64,000 nucleotides of DNA from Actomonas aquatica. Its GTDB lineage: Bacteria > Verrucomicrobiota > Verrucomicrobiia > Opitutales > Opitutaceae. The notes under the pieces were generated by a model. The model worked only from the letters and a program-made list of their open reading frames with translations. It did no database searches and was not told the origin of the DNA. A program made the position numbers and the translations under genes. The DNA is taken from NCBI RefSeq assembly GCF_019679435.2, contig NZ_CP139781.1, positions 868,001 to 932,000 on the forward strand, read 5' to 3'. The stretch's first letter is position 1. The number at the start of each line of letters is the position of its first letter. Positions 41,150 to 50,315 of this stretch are shown piece after piece.

Positions 41150-41979
41150 GCTCTCCCGAACCAACCGCATCGATTGTCATAGAAGCCGGGCGATCCGAGC
41201 GCCACTACTGGAAAGACCTGTGGCGCTATCGCGAACTGCTCGGCTTCTTGGCGTGGCGTGACATCAAGGTCCGCTACAAACAAGCCGTGCTCGGCGCCGC
41301 CTGGGCGCTGATTCAACCGGTCATCACCACAGCAATCTTCACCATCGTGTTCGGTCGATTGGCCGGAATGCCGGACGGCGGCATTCCCTACCCCCTGCTG
41401 GTGCTCTCTGGCCTAATCGCTTGGCAACTATTTTCCACGGCGTTGAGCGGTTCGAGCGGGAGTCTCGTTTCAAACGCAAACCTCGTTTCCAAGATCTACT
41501 TTCCGCGGCTGATCGTTCCGCTGTCTGCCATCGGTGTTGCGGTCGTCGACTTTGCAATCGTGCTGGGATTGTTCACGGTGATGGCGATCAGCTTCGGCTA
41601 CTACCCCACATGGCATTGGTTGCTCTTGCCGGTCTTCATCGCTTTTGCCCTTTTGACGGCGCTGGGAGCAGGCATGTGGCTTACGGCGCTCACGGTCAAG
41701 TACCGGGATTTTCGCTTCATCACGCCGTTCTTGATTCAAATCGGACTCTTCGTCTCGCCTGTGGGTTTTCGCACTGACTTTTATCCCTCTTGGCAGCCGC
41801 TCCTTAGCCTTAATCCCATGACGGGAATCATCAACGGGTTCCGTTGGTGCCTGTTGCAGGGCAACCAATCTATCAACTTCGCAGGGCTCACCCAGGGGGT
41901 CTTGGTCATCCTCCTTCTCAACGTTTTGGGCCTTTGGTACTTTCGCCGCACCGAGCGCGGTTTCGCAGACATCATATGA
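41146..41979 (+). CDS. wzm: ABC-2 polysaccharide exporter permease
   Basis: The protein has 277 residues from a GTG at 41146 overlapping the previous stop. Six membrane helices are spread over about 45-270, with the cytoplasmic amphipathic segment FLAWRDIKVRYKQAVLGAAW before helix 1, typical of Wzm/KpsM permeases. It pairs with the ATPase whose start overlaps its stop (ATGA). The pair exports lipid-linked glycan across the inner membrane. Confidence 0.92.
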   Translation: MSSPEPTASIVIEAGRSERHYWKDLWRYRELLGFLAWRDIKVRYKQAVLGAAWALIQPVITTAIFTIVFGRLAGMPDGGIPYPLLVLSGLIAWQLFSTALSGSSGSLVSNANLVSKIYFPRLIVPLSAIGVAVVDFAIVLGLFTVMAISFGYYPTWHWLLLPVFIAFALLTALGAGMWLTALTVKYRDFRFITPFLIQIGLFVSPVGFRTDFYPSWQPLLSLNPMTGIINGFRWCLLQGNQSINFAGLTQGVLVILLLNVLGLWYFRRTERGFADII

Positions 41980-43232
41980 ACGCGGTTCAAGTTGAAGGGT
42001 TGGGAAAACGCTACGTCATCGGCCATCAAGCCCAGGCCGACACCTTGCGTGACGCCGTTGCGGGCGGCGTGACCGGCCTGTGGCGCCGGCTCCGTCGAGG
42101 CGCGATGAAACGCGAGGCCTTCTGGGCGCTCCAGGACGTGAGCTTTGGAATTAAGCCAGGTGAGGTCGTCGGCATCATCGGCCGCAATGGCGCGGGAAAG
42201 TCGACGCTGCTGAAGCTGCTTTCCCGCATCACAGAACCGACCACTGGACGGATCACGCTCAATGGACGCGTTGCCTCGTTGCTCGAAGTGGGCACCGGAT
42301 TTCATCCCGAGCTGAGTGGCCGGGAAAACATCTATCTGAATGGCGCGATCCTAGGAATGTCCCGAGCCGAAATCGCGTTGAAGTTCGACGAGATTGTCGC
42401 ATTCGCGGAGATCGAACGCTTTCTGGACACCCCGGTGAAGCGTTACAGCAGCGGCATGTATGTGCGGCTCGCGTTTGCCGTCGCCGCACATTTGGAGCCG
42501 GAGACGCTCATCATTGATGAGGTTCTCGCAGTCGGTGATGCCAATTTCCAAAAGAAGTGCCTCGGCAAGATCGGTCAGGTGGCGAGCAACGGCCGCACGG
42601 TTCTCTTCGTTTCGCACAACATCGGAATGGTGAACCGCCTTTGCACCTCGGCCATCCTGCTTGAGAAAGGAAAACTCTCGCTTCGAACCGATAGCGTGGA
42701 GCAGGCGGTGAATCGCTACATCGAGTCCGGATTGGGACAGTCAACCGACGCGGCGCATCTGTATGTGAACGACGAGACCACGCCCGGCTCAAAGCCTGTG
42801 ATCGTTCGTCGGATGGAGGTTATGCACCAGGGGCCGGCTCAGCAGCAGTCTCCCGCATCACCGGTTCATCTCGCCATGGAGTTGGAGCTGTCGGAGGAGA
42901 TTCCCAACCTGAACCTCGGCCTCTACCTGCGCAACAATGAGTGGGAAACACTATCCGTCGTGGCTTCCTCCGACGGCGAACGCGACTCATGGCCGATTCT
43001 AAAACCCGGCCGTAACCGCCTGGAGGTTTCGATCCCGGCAGTGAGCCTCAACCTCGGCACTTACTTCCTCGAGTTCGTCGCGAGCATTCATAATCGCGAT
43101 TGGATCATTTCTCCGGGATCGGGACCGATCGTGAGCTTTCGGGTCACCGAGTTGATGAGTCAATCGACCCGCTGGGTCAGTCGACGGGCCGGATTGCTCG
43201 CTCCCTTGTCGGAGTGGACACTCACCCCCTGA
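41976..43232 (+). CDS. wzt: ABC polysaccharide exporter ATPase with C-terminal cargo-binding domain
   Basis: The protein has 418 residues from the ATG at 41976. The nucleotide-binding domain shows Walker A GRNGAGKST (K75), the YSSGM signature and Walker B LIIDEVLAVGD, then FVSHN. About 150 residues after residue 270 form a beta-sandwich-like Wzt C-terminal domain (PVHLAMELELSEE, RNRLEVSIPAVSLNLGTYFLEF in pieces), which in known relatives binds the capped non-reducing end of the O-antigen. Its presence suggests that the chain made here carries a terminal modification, for which the methyl- and sulfotransferases in the operon are candidates. Confidence 0.93.
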   Translation: MNAVQVEGLGKRYVIGHQAQADTLRDAVAGGVTGLWRRLRRGAMKREAFWALQDVSFGIKPGEVVGIIGRNGAGKSTLLKLLSRITEPTTGRITLNGRVASLLEVGTGFHPELSGRENIYLNGAILGMSRAEIALKFDEIVAFAEIERFLDTPVKRYSSGMYVRLAFAVAAHLEPETLIIDEVLAVGDANFQKKCLGKIGQVASNGRTVLFVSHNIGMVNRLCTSAILLEKGKLSLRTDSVEQAVNRYIESGLGQSTDAAHLYVNDETTPGSKPVIVRRMEVMHQGPAQQQSPASPVHLAMELELSEEIPNLNLGLYLRNNEWETLSVVASSDGERDSWPILKPGRNRLEVSIPAVSLNLGTYFLEFVASIHNRDWIISPGSGPIVSFRVTELMSQSTRWVSRRAGLLAPLSEWTLTP

Positions 43233-43298
43233 CCCAGGTCGCGAGGTGCGGCGCCATTGCCTGAATCAGGCCAATTTCGAGCGAACTTACGCCATAAC

Positions 43299-44210
43299 AT
43301 GACAACTCCGGTATTATTGCTTTCGTTCAATCGCCCGGACTGCACTCGCCGGAGCATGGACCGTCTACGTTCCGTGAAGCCGAGCCACTTGTTTCTGGCG
43401 ATCGACGGCCCCCGAGGAGCGGCAGATGAAGCAGCGTGTACCGAGTGTCGCAGCGCCGCTCAATCGATTGATTGGCCCTGCCGCGTGCACACCCTCTTCC
43501 GGGAGGAGAACCTTGGTTGCGAAAGGGCGATCAATGAGGCGCTTGACTGGTTCTTTGAACAAGTCCCTTGCGGTATCATCCTGGAGGACGACTGCCTCCC
43601 CGACATCTCCTTTTTCCGTTTTTGTGAAGAGATGCTGGAGCGCTACGCCGCGGATCTGCGGGTGTTTCAGGTCTCTGGCAGAAATGAAGCCCCGGACCGA
43701 CGCTGGAGCGGTAACGCATCGTATTTCTTTTCCCGATACGGCGGAATCTGGGGCTGGGCAACTTGGGCCGACCGATGGCAGCGTCACGTAAAGCGGCGTG
43801 AACTGACGTCCGAAGAATTGTCGGCAATATCTGAATACACTGAACCTGGCTTCGGCGTGGGTAAACGCATCGAACTTTGGAAATCAACCCAAGCCGGGCA
43901 AATCGACACTTGGGACATCCAGTGGTGGCTCACCCGGGCTCTCGAACATGGACTCGCCGTCGTTCCCGAAACCAACCTGGTCGAGAACATCGGTTTCGGC
44001 AAGGGAGCTCACAGCACCTCGACAGACCAGGTTCGCCATCGCAATGAGGTGGGTGAGATCTCGTTTCCGCTGCGACACCCGGAAACCCTCCACGCCAACC
44101 TGACTTACGATCGCGAGTTCTGCCTGATCAACTCCAGTGGCGAAGCTCCTCGTCGATCGCTCAAGACCCGCCTACTTCAACGCTTTCCCGCGCTGGGATC
44201 GTTGAAATGA
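43299..44210 (+). CDS. GT-A glycosyltransferase with GNT-I-like EDD motif
   Basis: The protein has 303 residues from the ATG at 43299. It opens with PVLLLSFNRPD and has a nucleotide-sugar site ILEDDCLPDISFF (E96-D98), with YGGIWGWATWADRW later. The EDD arrangement resembles the GNT-I-like and other family-2-related enzymes in surface-glycan loci. No membrane segment is present, so it should be cytoplasmic. Its linkage and acceptor cannot be inferred. It follows the exporter ATPase by 66 bases. Confidence 0.75.
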   Translation: MTTPVLLLSFNRPDCTRRSMDRLRSVKPSHLFLAIDGPRGAADEAACTECRSAAQSIDWPCRVHTLFREENLGCERAINEALDWFFEQVPCGIILEDDCLPDISFFRFCEEMLERYAADLRVFQVSGRNEAPDRRWSGNASYFFSRYGGIWGWATWADRWQRHVKRRELTSEELSAISEYTEPGFGVGKRIELWKSTQAGQIDTWDIQWWLTRALEHGLAVVPETNLVENIGFGKGAHSTSTDQVRHRNEVGEISFPLRHPETLHANLTYDREFCLINSSGEAPRRSLKTRLLQRFPALGSLK

Positions 44211-44229
44211 CCGCATTCACCCGCTACCC

Positions 44230-45105
44230 GTGAATCCCGCGAATCCTAATCTTTTCATTGTCGGCGCCGCCAAGTGCGGAACGACTTCAATCGCCGCCAT
44301 GTTGGCCGAGGAGGCCGAGGTTTTCCTCCCTCGCTTCAAAGAGCCCAGTCCGTTCGCCGAGGGCCTGCCCTACCAAACCAAGTTTCCGGATCCTTACCTC
44401 GATCTTTTTGCCGGCAAGGGAGACCACCGTTACCGACTTGATGCCTCCACCTGCCACCTGAGCACCCCTTGGGCGGCCCAGGAAATCCAGCGGCACTTCC
44501 CGGAAAGTCGCATCATCATCATGCTGCGCAACCCCGTTCGTCGCGCCTATTCGCTCTACAACTGGATGCGACGGGAGGGCTACGAACCCTGCGAAACCTT
44601 CGCGGCGGCGCTCGCCGCCGAAGCGCATCGGCGGGAGGCATTCCGGGAATTCAATCCGCAATATTATTGGAACTACCTCTACCGCGAGAGCGGCCTGTAT
44701 TGCGACCAGGTGAAACGCTACCTTGAGCTGTTCCCGAAAGAACGCGTTCACGTCATCTTTCTCGATGCGCCAGACTCCAACGATGGGAAGATCATCGCAG
44801 GTCTGGAAGCGTTCCTTGGACTGCAGCTATCAGCCAACAGCTTGCCCCGCCTGAACGAAGCCCAAGGCGTTCGTTCCGCCCGACTCAGCTACGCGTTGCG
44901 CCATCAGTTCCAAAAGCCCGGGACCGCGTTGCGCCCGATTCCCGGCAAAGGGCGGTTGATCCGCTGGTTGCAGCGGGTCAACAAAAGCGGCCGGGTCCCG
45001 CGGCTCGACGGAGGCATCGCCCGAGAGCTAAGCGACTACTATCGCGCTGACGTGATCGCGCTCGGGAATCTGCTTCAGCGCCCGGTGGATCACTGGCTGC
45101 GGTGA
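44230..45105 (+). CDS. PAPS-dependent sulfotransferase of EPS operon
   Basis: The protein has 291 residues from a GTG at 44230. The 5'-phosphosulfate loop is FIVGAAKCGTTS (K15) and the 3'-phosphate site is MLRNPVRRAYSLY (R100, S108), with the Trp-containing NWMRREGY following. These are the two PAPS-binding sites of the sulfotransferase family. It probably adds sulfate to a sugar of the exported polysaccharide, which fits a marine or saline lifestyle, but the acceptor is inferred only from operon context. Confidence 0.88.
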   Translation: MNPANPNLFIVGAAKCGTTSIAAMLAEEAEVFLPRFKEPSPFAEGLPYQTKFPDPYLDLFAGKGDHRYRLDASTCHLSTPWAAQEIQRHFPESRIIIMLRNPVRRAYSLYNWMRREGYEPCETFAAALAAEAHRREAFREFNPQYYWNYLYRESGLYCDQVKRYLELFPKERVHVIFLDAPDSNDGKIIAGLEAFLGLQLSANSLPRLNEAQGVRSARLSYALRHQFQKPGTALRPIPGKGRLIRWLQRVNKSGRVPRLDGGIARELSDYYRADVIALGNLLQRPVDHWLR

Positions 45106-45127
45106 GCAACCACCCGCGAAGATTGAC

Positions 45128-46333
45128 GTGAAGATTCTTTTCCTGAGCGACTTTCATCTCGGAGGCGGAGCGGCGATTGCCGCCACCCGTCTGGCCAAGG
45201 CATTCTCCTCCGCTGGACACGAAATCGTGCGGGTCGTGGGGCGCCGAGAAAGCGATGATCCGACGATCGTCCAAGAATTTGCCCGTCACGACTCGACCTT
45301 GGATCGGCTCCGGCGCCGCGTGGGGCTGTTGCCGCCGACCACCTATCGATCGTTGCCCGACGCCACCATCGCAGACATCAATGCGGAAAAGCCCGATTGG
45401 ATCAGTGTGCACAATCTGCACGGCTACGGGCTGCGCCTCGATTTCTTCGAGAAGCTGGATGCCCCCATCCTGTGGACCTTGCACGACATGTGGTCGTTCA
45501 CCGGCCGCTGTGCCTACAACGGTGATTGTGTTCGGTATCAAACCAACTGTGGCCATGACTGCCCCACGCCGACAGAGTATCCGGCGCTCGCGCCTTCGTT
45601 GATTCCGCAGGCCCACGCGGAGAAAACGGCGATGCTGCGGACGCATCCCCACCTGCACGCCGTCACGCCGTCGAACTGGCTTCGCCAACATGCTGTGACT
45701 AGCGGTTGGCCATCCAACCGGGTGACCACCGTGCGCTACACGCTGGATCTCGACGTTTTAAAGCCCGTTTCAACCAGCGCGGCGCGGGTCGCACTCGGGA
45801 TCGAACCCTCGGCCTTTGTCGTTGGGTTTGGCGCAATGAACCCCGGCGATGTTCGTAAGGGAGGCCCTGTGCTGACCGCCGCGTTCGATTCAGGTTTAGC
45901 CGCGGAAGCGACCTTGCTCAGCATCGGCTCGCGGCCATTGCCGCTCCGGCGTTCATCCGATTACCTCCACCTCGGCACGATCAATTCGGACGTTCTGCTG
46001 GCCACCTTCTACTCTGCCTGTGACGTGTTTCTGCATTTGTCCCAACAAGACAATTTGCCAAACATGGTGAACGAGAGTCTGGCCTGCGGAACCCCGGTAA
46101 TCGCCACTCCCGAATCGGGCGCAGCGGAGGTGATCGAACACGGCGTTTCCGGGTTGATCCTGGATCGCGTGGATCAGCACTCGCTGTCCGCCGCGCTCGC
46201 CCACTTTCAGCACGGCGCCGGCGCGCACGGCGCTTGGCGCGCTGCCGCCCGCAGACGCGCCGAGACCGTGTTCGACGCCGCGACGGTCGTCCGAGAATAC
46301 ATGGATTTGGCGAACCACCTGATGGCGCAATGA
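45128..46333 (+). CDS. Glycosyltransferase family 4
   Basis: The protein has 401 residues from a GTG at 45128. The N-terminal domain shows LSDFHLGGGAAIAATRLAKAF and the HDMWSFTGRCAYNGDC region with several cysteines (also CGHDCP), a feature of the WcaC/WcaL-like GT4 subgroup. The C-terminal donor-binding part has FLHLSQQDNLPNMVNESLACGTPVI. Cytoplasmic. It lies 22 bases after the sulfotransferase gene. Confidence 0.87.
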   Translation: MKILFLSDFHLGGGAAIAATRLAKAFSSAGHEIVRVVGRRESDDPTIVQEFARHDSTLDRLRRRVGLLPPTTYRSLPDATIADINAEKPDWISVHNLHGYGLRLDFFEKLDAPILWTLHDMWSFTGRCAYNGDCVRYQTNCGHDCPTPTEYPALAPSLIPQAHAEKTAMLRTHPHLHAVTPSNWLRQHAVTSGWPSNRVTTVRYTLDLDVLKPVSTSAARVALGIEPSAFVVGFGAMNPGDVRKGGPVLTAAFDSGLAAEATLLSIGSRPLPLRRSSDYLHLGTINSDVLLATFYSACDVFLHLSQQDNLPNMVNESLACGTPVIATPESGAAEVIEHGVSGLILDRVDQHSLSAALAHFQHGAGAHGAWRAAARRRAETVFDAATVVREYMDLANHLMAQ

Positions 46334-46391
46334 ACCGGGCACCTTTGACGTGGTCGTCCGATCCGCAAATGACCGGACCTGAAACTGAAAC

Positions 46392-48014
46392 ATGAAGATC
46401 GCGCTGGCCCATTTATGCTATGCGGAGCACGGCGCGGATTGGTATTCCGCCATTGCCAATCGTGCTCCCGCTCCGCTGAAGGTGGTGCCACTGCCGCTGG
46501 TTCTGCCGGGATTGGAAGGCCGCATCAGTTGGCAGGAGCTCGATGAACGCTGGCGCTTCCGCGACCGCGAATTGCTGAGCCTCTATCGGCATGTTCGTGA
46601 GATCGCCGAGGGGGTTGATGTGCTCTGGAACTACAGCGGGGCGATGCTGCACCCTGAGTTCGTCAGCACCCTGCCCTGCACCACCGTATTCACCTGTTTC
46701 GACGATCCCGAAGATTACCCGGATTTGGTCGCTCCCGCCGCCGACGCCTTCGACCTCGGGCTGCATGGTAACCTCGCCTCGGGTTCATTGTTCCGTCGCC
46801 ACTTCCCGGTCACCGCCTGGCAACCGATCTTCACTGCGCCCGCCCCAGACCTGACGAATGCCGCGCGCGACATCGGACTGTTCTTTGCCGGCGGGTTGAG
46901 TGGCTACAGCGACTACCGCCGCATGCGCTTGGAACGTTTGTCCACGGAGTTCCCCGACGCCATCTGCGTCGGTCGGGGATGGGACCGTGGTTACGTAACG
47001 ACGGCGGAAATCGAGGGATTCTATCAACGAGCCCGAATGGGCTGGAACGTGCATCGCACCATCGGCCCGGTGAACCAACGGCTGTTTGACCTCGCCCGCC
47101 AAGGTGTGGCCCAGGTTTGCGACAGCCTGCCCTACGTTGGCCAAGCGTTTGAAATCGGGACGGAGATTCTGGCTTTCTCCCAAATCGAAGACGGCATCCG
47201 GCAGATTCGCCAACTTCTCGCGGAACCGGAACGCGCCATGCGAATGGCCGCGGCCGCCCGTCTTCGCTACGACCGGGACTATACCACCGAGCGCCTGTGG
47301 GAACGGTTCGCGGAGTTTGTCGGCCGCCATGCTCCGACCGCACGACCCGCGCCGAAACCAAACAAACTGCCCGTGCCCACCGTATTGCCCTACCGCTGGC
47401 GCCGGCGAATTGAGCGTATCAACGCTTCCCTTACATCCGCTCTTTCTGCCGCCCGCGCCACTTGGCGGGCGAAACCCACCTATCAAAGCTGGAAATTTGA
47501 TGAGAGCGCCTGCCTTCCGGTTTCAGCGGTTTCAGCAACGCCAAATGCTCAACACGATGAGCCGGCCAACCTAGATGTTCCCGAATCCGTGCAGGCAGCA
47601 TGGATCTCGATATTGCCACTAGGATCGGACATCAAGGTGGTCGGTCGTGTATTGCCCGAGTTGAGCCGCTTGCTGCCGGCTGCCCGCGGAGCCACTCGCC
47701 TTGAGCCGGATACTCCGCGAGTCATCGTGGCAACCGGGCCCCTCTCGCCGCTGTGGTCGGCAAGCCGGGCGAGCTCACATCAGATCATTTCGTGGGCCAC
47801 CTACGGCCATCCGGCGACAATCGTTCGAGAGTTCAATAGCCTGATGGGCGACTGCAAAGCACACGATCCGACCACCCCCCATCGCATCATCCGCGCCTAT
47901 GTTCAGCCGAAACCAGATGTCCCGTGGTTGGAGGTGCTGGGCGATTCTCACCTGTCCGCATCGTTCTGGATGATCCTAACCGCCACTTCGGTCGATTTGG
48001 CACCACCAGCATGA
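46392..48014 (+). CDS. CgeB-like glycosyltransferase with unassigned C-terminal extension
   Basis: The protein has 540 residues. Residues about 1-320 follow the CgeB/spore-maturation-type GT-B pattern: WNYSGAMLHPEFV, VFTCFDDPEDYPDL, IGLFFAGGLSGYSDYRRMRLE and the group-1 tail IGPVNQRLFDLARQGVAQVCDS...EILAF. From about 340 a Pro/Lys-rich linker leads to roughly 180 residues with no motif that I can name, including DIKVVGRVLPELSRLLPAARG. The extension could be a second, divergent domain or a family-specific tail. The stop overlaps the next start (ATGA). Confidence 0.72.
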   Translation: MKIALAHLCYAEHGADWYSAIANRAPAPLKVVPLPLVLPGLEGRISWQELDERWRFRDRELLSLYRHVREIAEGVDVLWNYSGAMLHPEFVSTLPCTTVFTCFDDPEDYPDLVAPAADAFDLGLHGNLASGSLFRRHFPVTAWQPIFTAPAPDLTNAARDIGLFFAGGLSGYSDYRRMRLERLSTEFPDAICVGRGWDRGYVTTAEIEGFYQRARMGWNVHRTIGPVNQRLFDLARQGVAQVCDSLPYVGQAFEIGTEILAFSQIEDGIRQIRQLLAEPERAMRMAAAARLRYDRDYTTERLWERFAEFVGRHAPTARPAPKPNKLPVPTVLPYRWRRRIERINASLTSALSAARATWRAKPTYQSWKFDESACLPVSAVSATPNAQHDEPANLDVPESVQAAWISILPLGSDIKVVGRVLPELSRLLPAARGATRLEPDTPRVIVATGPLSPLWSASRASSHQIISWATYGHPATIVREFNSLMGDCKAHDPTTPHRIIRAYVQPKPDVPWLEVLGDSHLSASFWMILTATSVDLAPPA

Positions 48015-49333
48015 GGCTTCTGCTCATTACCCCGGAATATCCGCCCGCCTTTGGCGGAGGAATCGGCAGCTACTACGGCGTGCTCGCACCGGCCCTGGTC
48101 GATCTCGGTTGGCAAGTCACCGTCGTGGCAGGCTCCGCGAATGCACCAGGGCCGGACGCCGGCGAGGCAGATGGCGTGCGGGTCGTTCCGCTCGACTCGA
48201 ATCGGACACGCGCACTGGCGCGTCGCTTTCCGCAGTTCGATCTGGCTCCCGATTTCTGCGCACACCTTGGCGCGGCCTGGGCGGCTTGGGAACAGGCCGA
48301 CGCCGGCCGGAATTTTGATGTCGTTGAGTGCACCGATTGGGGCCTGCCTTTCGTGCCTTGGATCGTCTCCCGGGAACCGACGCCACCCACCCTCGTGCGC
48401 TTGCATGGCAGTATAGGCCAAATCAATGCACACGATCCGCGGCCGTCGTTTGGTCTCAGCGAAAATCTCGCCGCAATGGCCGAACGCAGCCTGTTACCCC
48501 ATGCCGCCGGTCGCGCGACCTGCAGCCTCGCCAACCAGAAGCTGTGGTCCGAAATTTTGCGGCAAGAGGTGCTGTATACCCCACCGCCACTTCACACCAA
48601 CTCGCTACCGGACCCTCTTCCACCGAGCGCACACGGCTTGGTGGCGGGCCGCATCCAGCGCTGGAAGGATCCGGCAACACTTTGCCGGGCACTGGCACGC
48701 CTTGGCGCCGAAGCCCCGGTCATCGACTGGTTCGGCCGTGATACCGAGGAGGCGAGCGGCGGGAGCCACGGCGACTACCTTGCCCGGGAATTCCCGCGGA
48801 TATGGGGGGCAAGGATTCGACCGCACCCACCCGTGCCACCGGCGGAGATCAGCCTCCATCAATCAGCGGCCGCGTTTGTCGTCGTGCCCTCCGCTTGGGA
48901 TGTCTTCAACCTTGGCGCCGCCGAGGCCATGGCGCAGGGAGCGATTGTAATCTGTTCCCGCGGAGCCGGTGCCAGCGATCTCATCACCCATGGGGTCGAC
49001 GGATTTCTGTTCGATCACGGCGACGATGAGGAGCTCGCCGCGTGCATTCGGCGTGTCCTGGCCCTGCGGGCGGAGGAGCGGACAGCCATCTCGGCCAGGG
49101 CTCGTAAGAGAATCCTGGATACCCTGGCGCCGGCAGTAAGCGCCCGCGCCCACGCCGAACAACTGTTGGCCACCGCACAGTCCTCGCGTCCTTCTCGATC
49201 GCCCTCGCTCTACGATGGGATGTTTTTTCCCCGCGAATCGGAGGCTGCCGATCACCACGGCTTGGACCGAATATCGATTCGCCAGATTGTCCACTACCTG
49301 ACCGGGCGACTGCGGTCCAAATTCCGCGACTAG
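48011..49333 (+). CDS. Glycosyltransferase family 4
   Basis: The protein has 440 residues from the ATG at 48011. The acceptor-domain start LLLITPEYPPAFGGGIGSYYGVLA is the typical GT4 N-terminus, followed by VVECTDWGLPFVPW. The C-terminal donor region has VVPSAWDVFNLGAAEAMAQGAIVICS, where DVFNLGAAEAM replaces the more usual E-x7-E motif but keeps the second glutamate. A 30-residue extension follows the GT fold. Cytoplasmic; co-translated with the previous gene. Confidence 0.87.
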   Translation: MRLLLITPEYPPAFGGGIGSYYGVLAPALVDLGWQVTVVAGSANAPGPDAGEADGVRVVPLDSNRTRALARRFPQFDLAPDFCAHLGAAWAAWEQADAGRNFDVVECTDWGLPFVPWIVSREPTPPTLVRLHGSIGQINAHDPRPSFGLSENLAAMAERSLLPHAAGRATCSLANQKLWSEILRQEVLYTPPPLHTNSLPDPLPPSAHGLVAGRIQRWKDPATLCRALARLGAEAPVIDWFGRDTEEASGGSHGDYLAREFPRIWGARIRPHPPVPPAEISLHQSAAAFVVVPSAWDVFNLGAAEAMAQGAIVICSRGAGASDLITHGVDGFLFDHGDDEELAACIRRVLALRAEERTAISARARKRILDTLAPAVSARAHAEQLLATAQSSRPSRSPSLYDGMFFPRESEAADHHGLDRISIRQIVHYLTGRLRSKFRD

Positions 49334-49334
49334 C

Positions 49335-50315
49335 ATGTCCCGCCCCACCCTTGCTCTTTGTATTCCCGCCTACCGCGCCGCATGGTGTCTTCCCCGGCTG
49401 CTCGGATCGGCGGCGCGCCAGGGAATCCCTTTCGACGAGATCCTCGTCTACAACGACTGCAGTCCGGACAACACCGCCGAGGTGGCTCAGGCCCACGGTG
49501 CCACCGTCGTCGATGGAAAGGTCAACGTGGGCTGCAGTGCGGGAAAGAACGCCCTGCTCAACGTCGCGACATCCGAGTGGATACATTTCCACGACGCCGA
49601 CGACGAGCTCCTGCCAAATTTCACCCAGTTGGCCCACGCGTGGATGGCCCGTGGCGCGGATTGCCCCGATGTTGTGCTGTTCGCCTACGAATATCGCGAC
49701 AACGAGAACCAAACCCTCCTCGCCACCCGTTACTTCGAAGCGGACGCGCTGCGCCACGATGCGGTCGATTACGCCATCCGGGAACAAATCAATCCGTTCT
49801 GCGGATTGTATCGGCGGGACCGCGTTGCAGGCGTAGGCGGCTACGACACCGCCCCCGAGATCCTGTTCAACGAGGATGTCGCGTTTCACTGCAAATTGGC
49901 TGTGGCGGGATTAAATTTTGATGCCGAGTCGGCGGTCTCGATCATCAATTACCGCGTCGGCGGTTCGATGTCCGGCAGCAACCAACTGCGGTGCATCCAG
50001 GCGCACGTAGAAGTGATGCGTCGATTGATTCCCCAAGTCGGCAAGTCACACGGCGCGGCGATTGCGAGCCGGACGTGGCACGCCGCCGGTATTCTGGCGA
50101 TGCACGGCAAGTGGGACGAGGCGGACGCCGCGATTGCACTGGGAAGGTCGGTGTATCCAAAACCTCCCGACGCAATCAATCGCACTTTCGCCATTTTGTG
50201 CCAACTGATCGGCCCTGAAAGAGCCTTCCGACTTCGGGAAGGCTTCATCCGCCGTTTTAAACCTCACCTCCGTTCATCGTTGGACAAGCAAACGTCCCCC
50301 TCCGCCTCACCATGA
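49335..50315 (+). CDS. Glycosyltransferase family 2
   Basis: The protein has 326 residues. The GT-A fold is clear: LCIPAYRAAWCLPRLLGS, then ILVYNDCSPDNT (the first acidic site) and HFHDADDELL (the D-x-D metal site). The rest is helical, ending in a basic tail. It begins 1 base after the previous stop and its own stop overlaps the next start by ATGA. Confidence 0.87.
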   Translation: MSRPTLALCIPAYRAAWCLPRLLGSAARQGIPFDEILVYNDCSPDNTAEVAQAHGATVVDGKVNVGCSAGKNALLNVATSEWIHFHDADDELLPNFTQLAHAWMARGADCPDVVLFAYEYRDNENQTLLATRYFEADALRHDAVDYAIREQINPFCGLYRRDRVAGVGGYDTAPEILFNEDVAFHCKLAVAGLNFDAESAVSIINYRVGGSMSGSNQLRCIQAHVEVMRRLIPQVGKSHGAAIASRTWHAAGILAMHGKWDEADAAIALGRSVYPKPPDAINRTFAILCQLIGPERAFRLREGFIRRFKPHLRSSLDKQTSPSASP

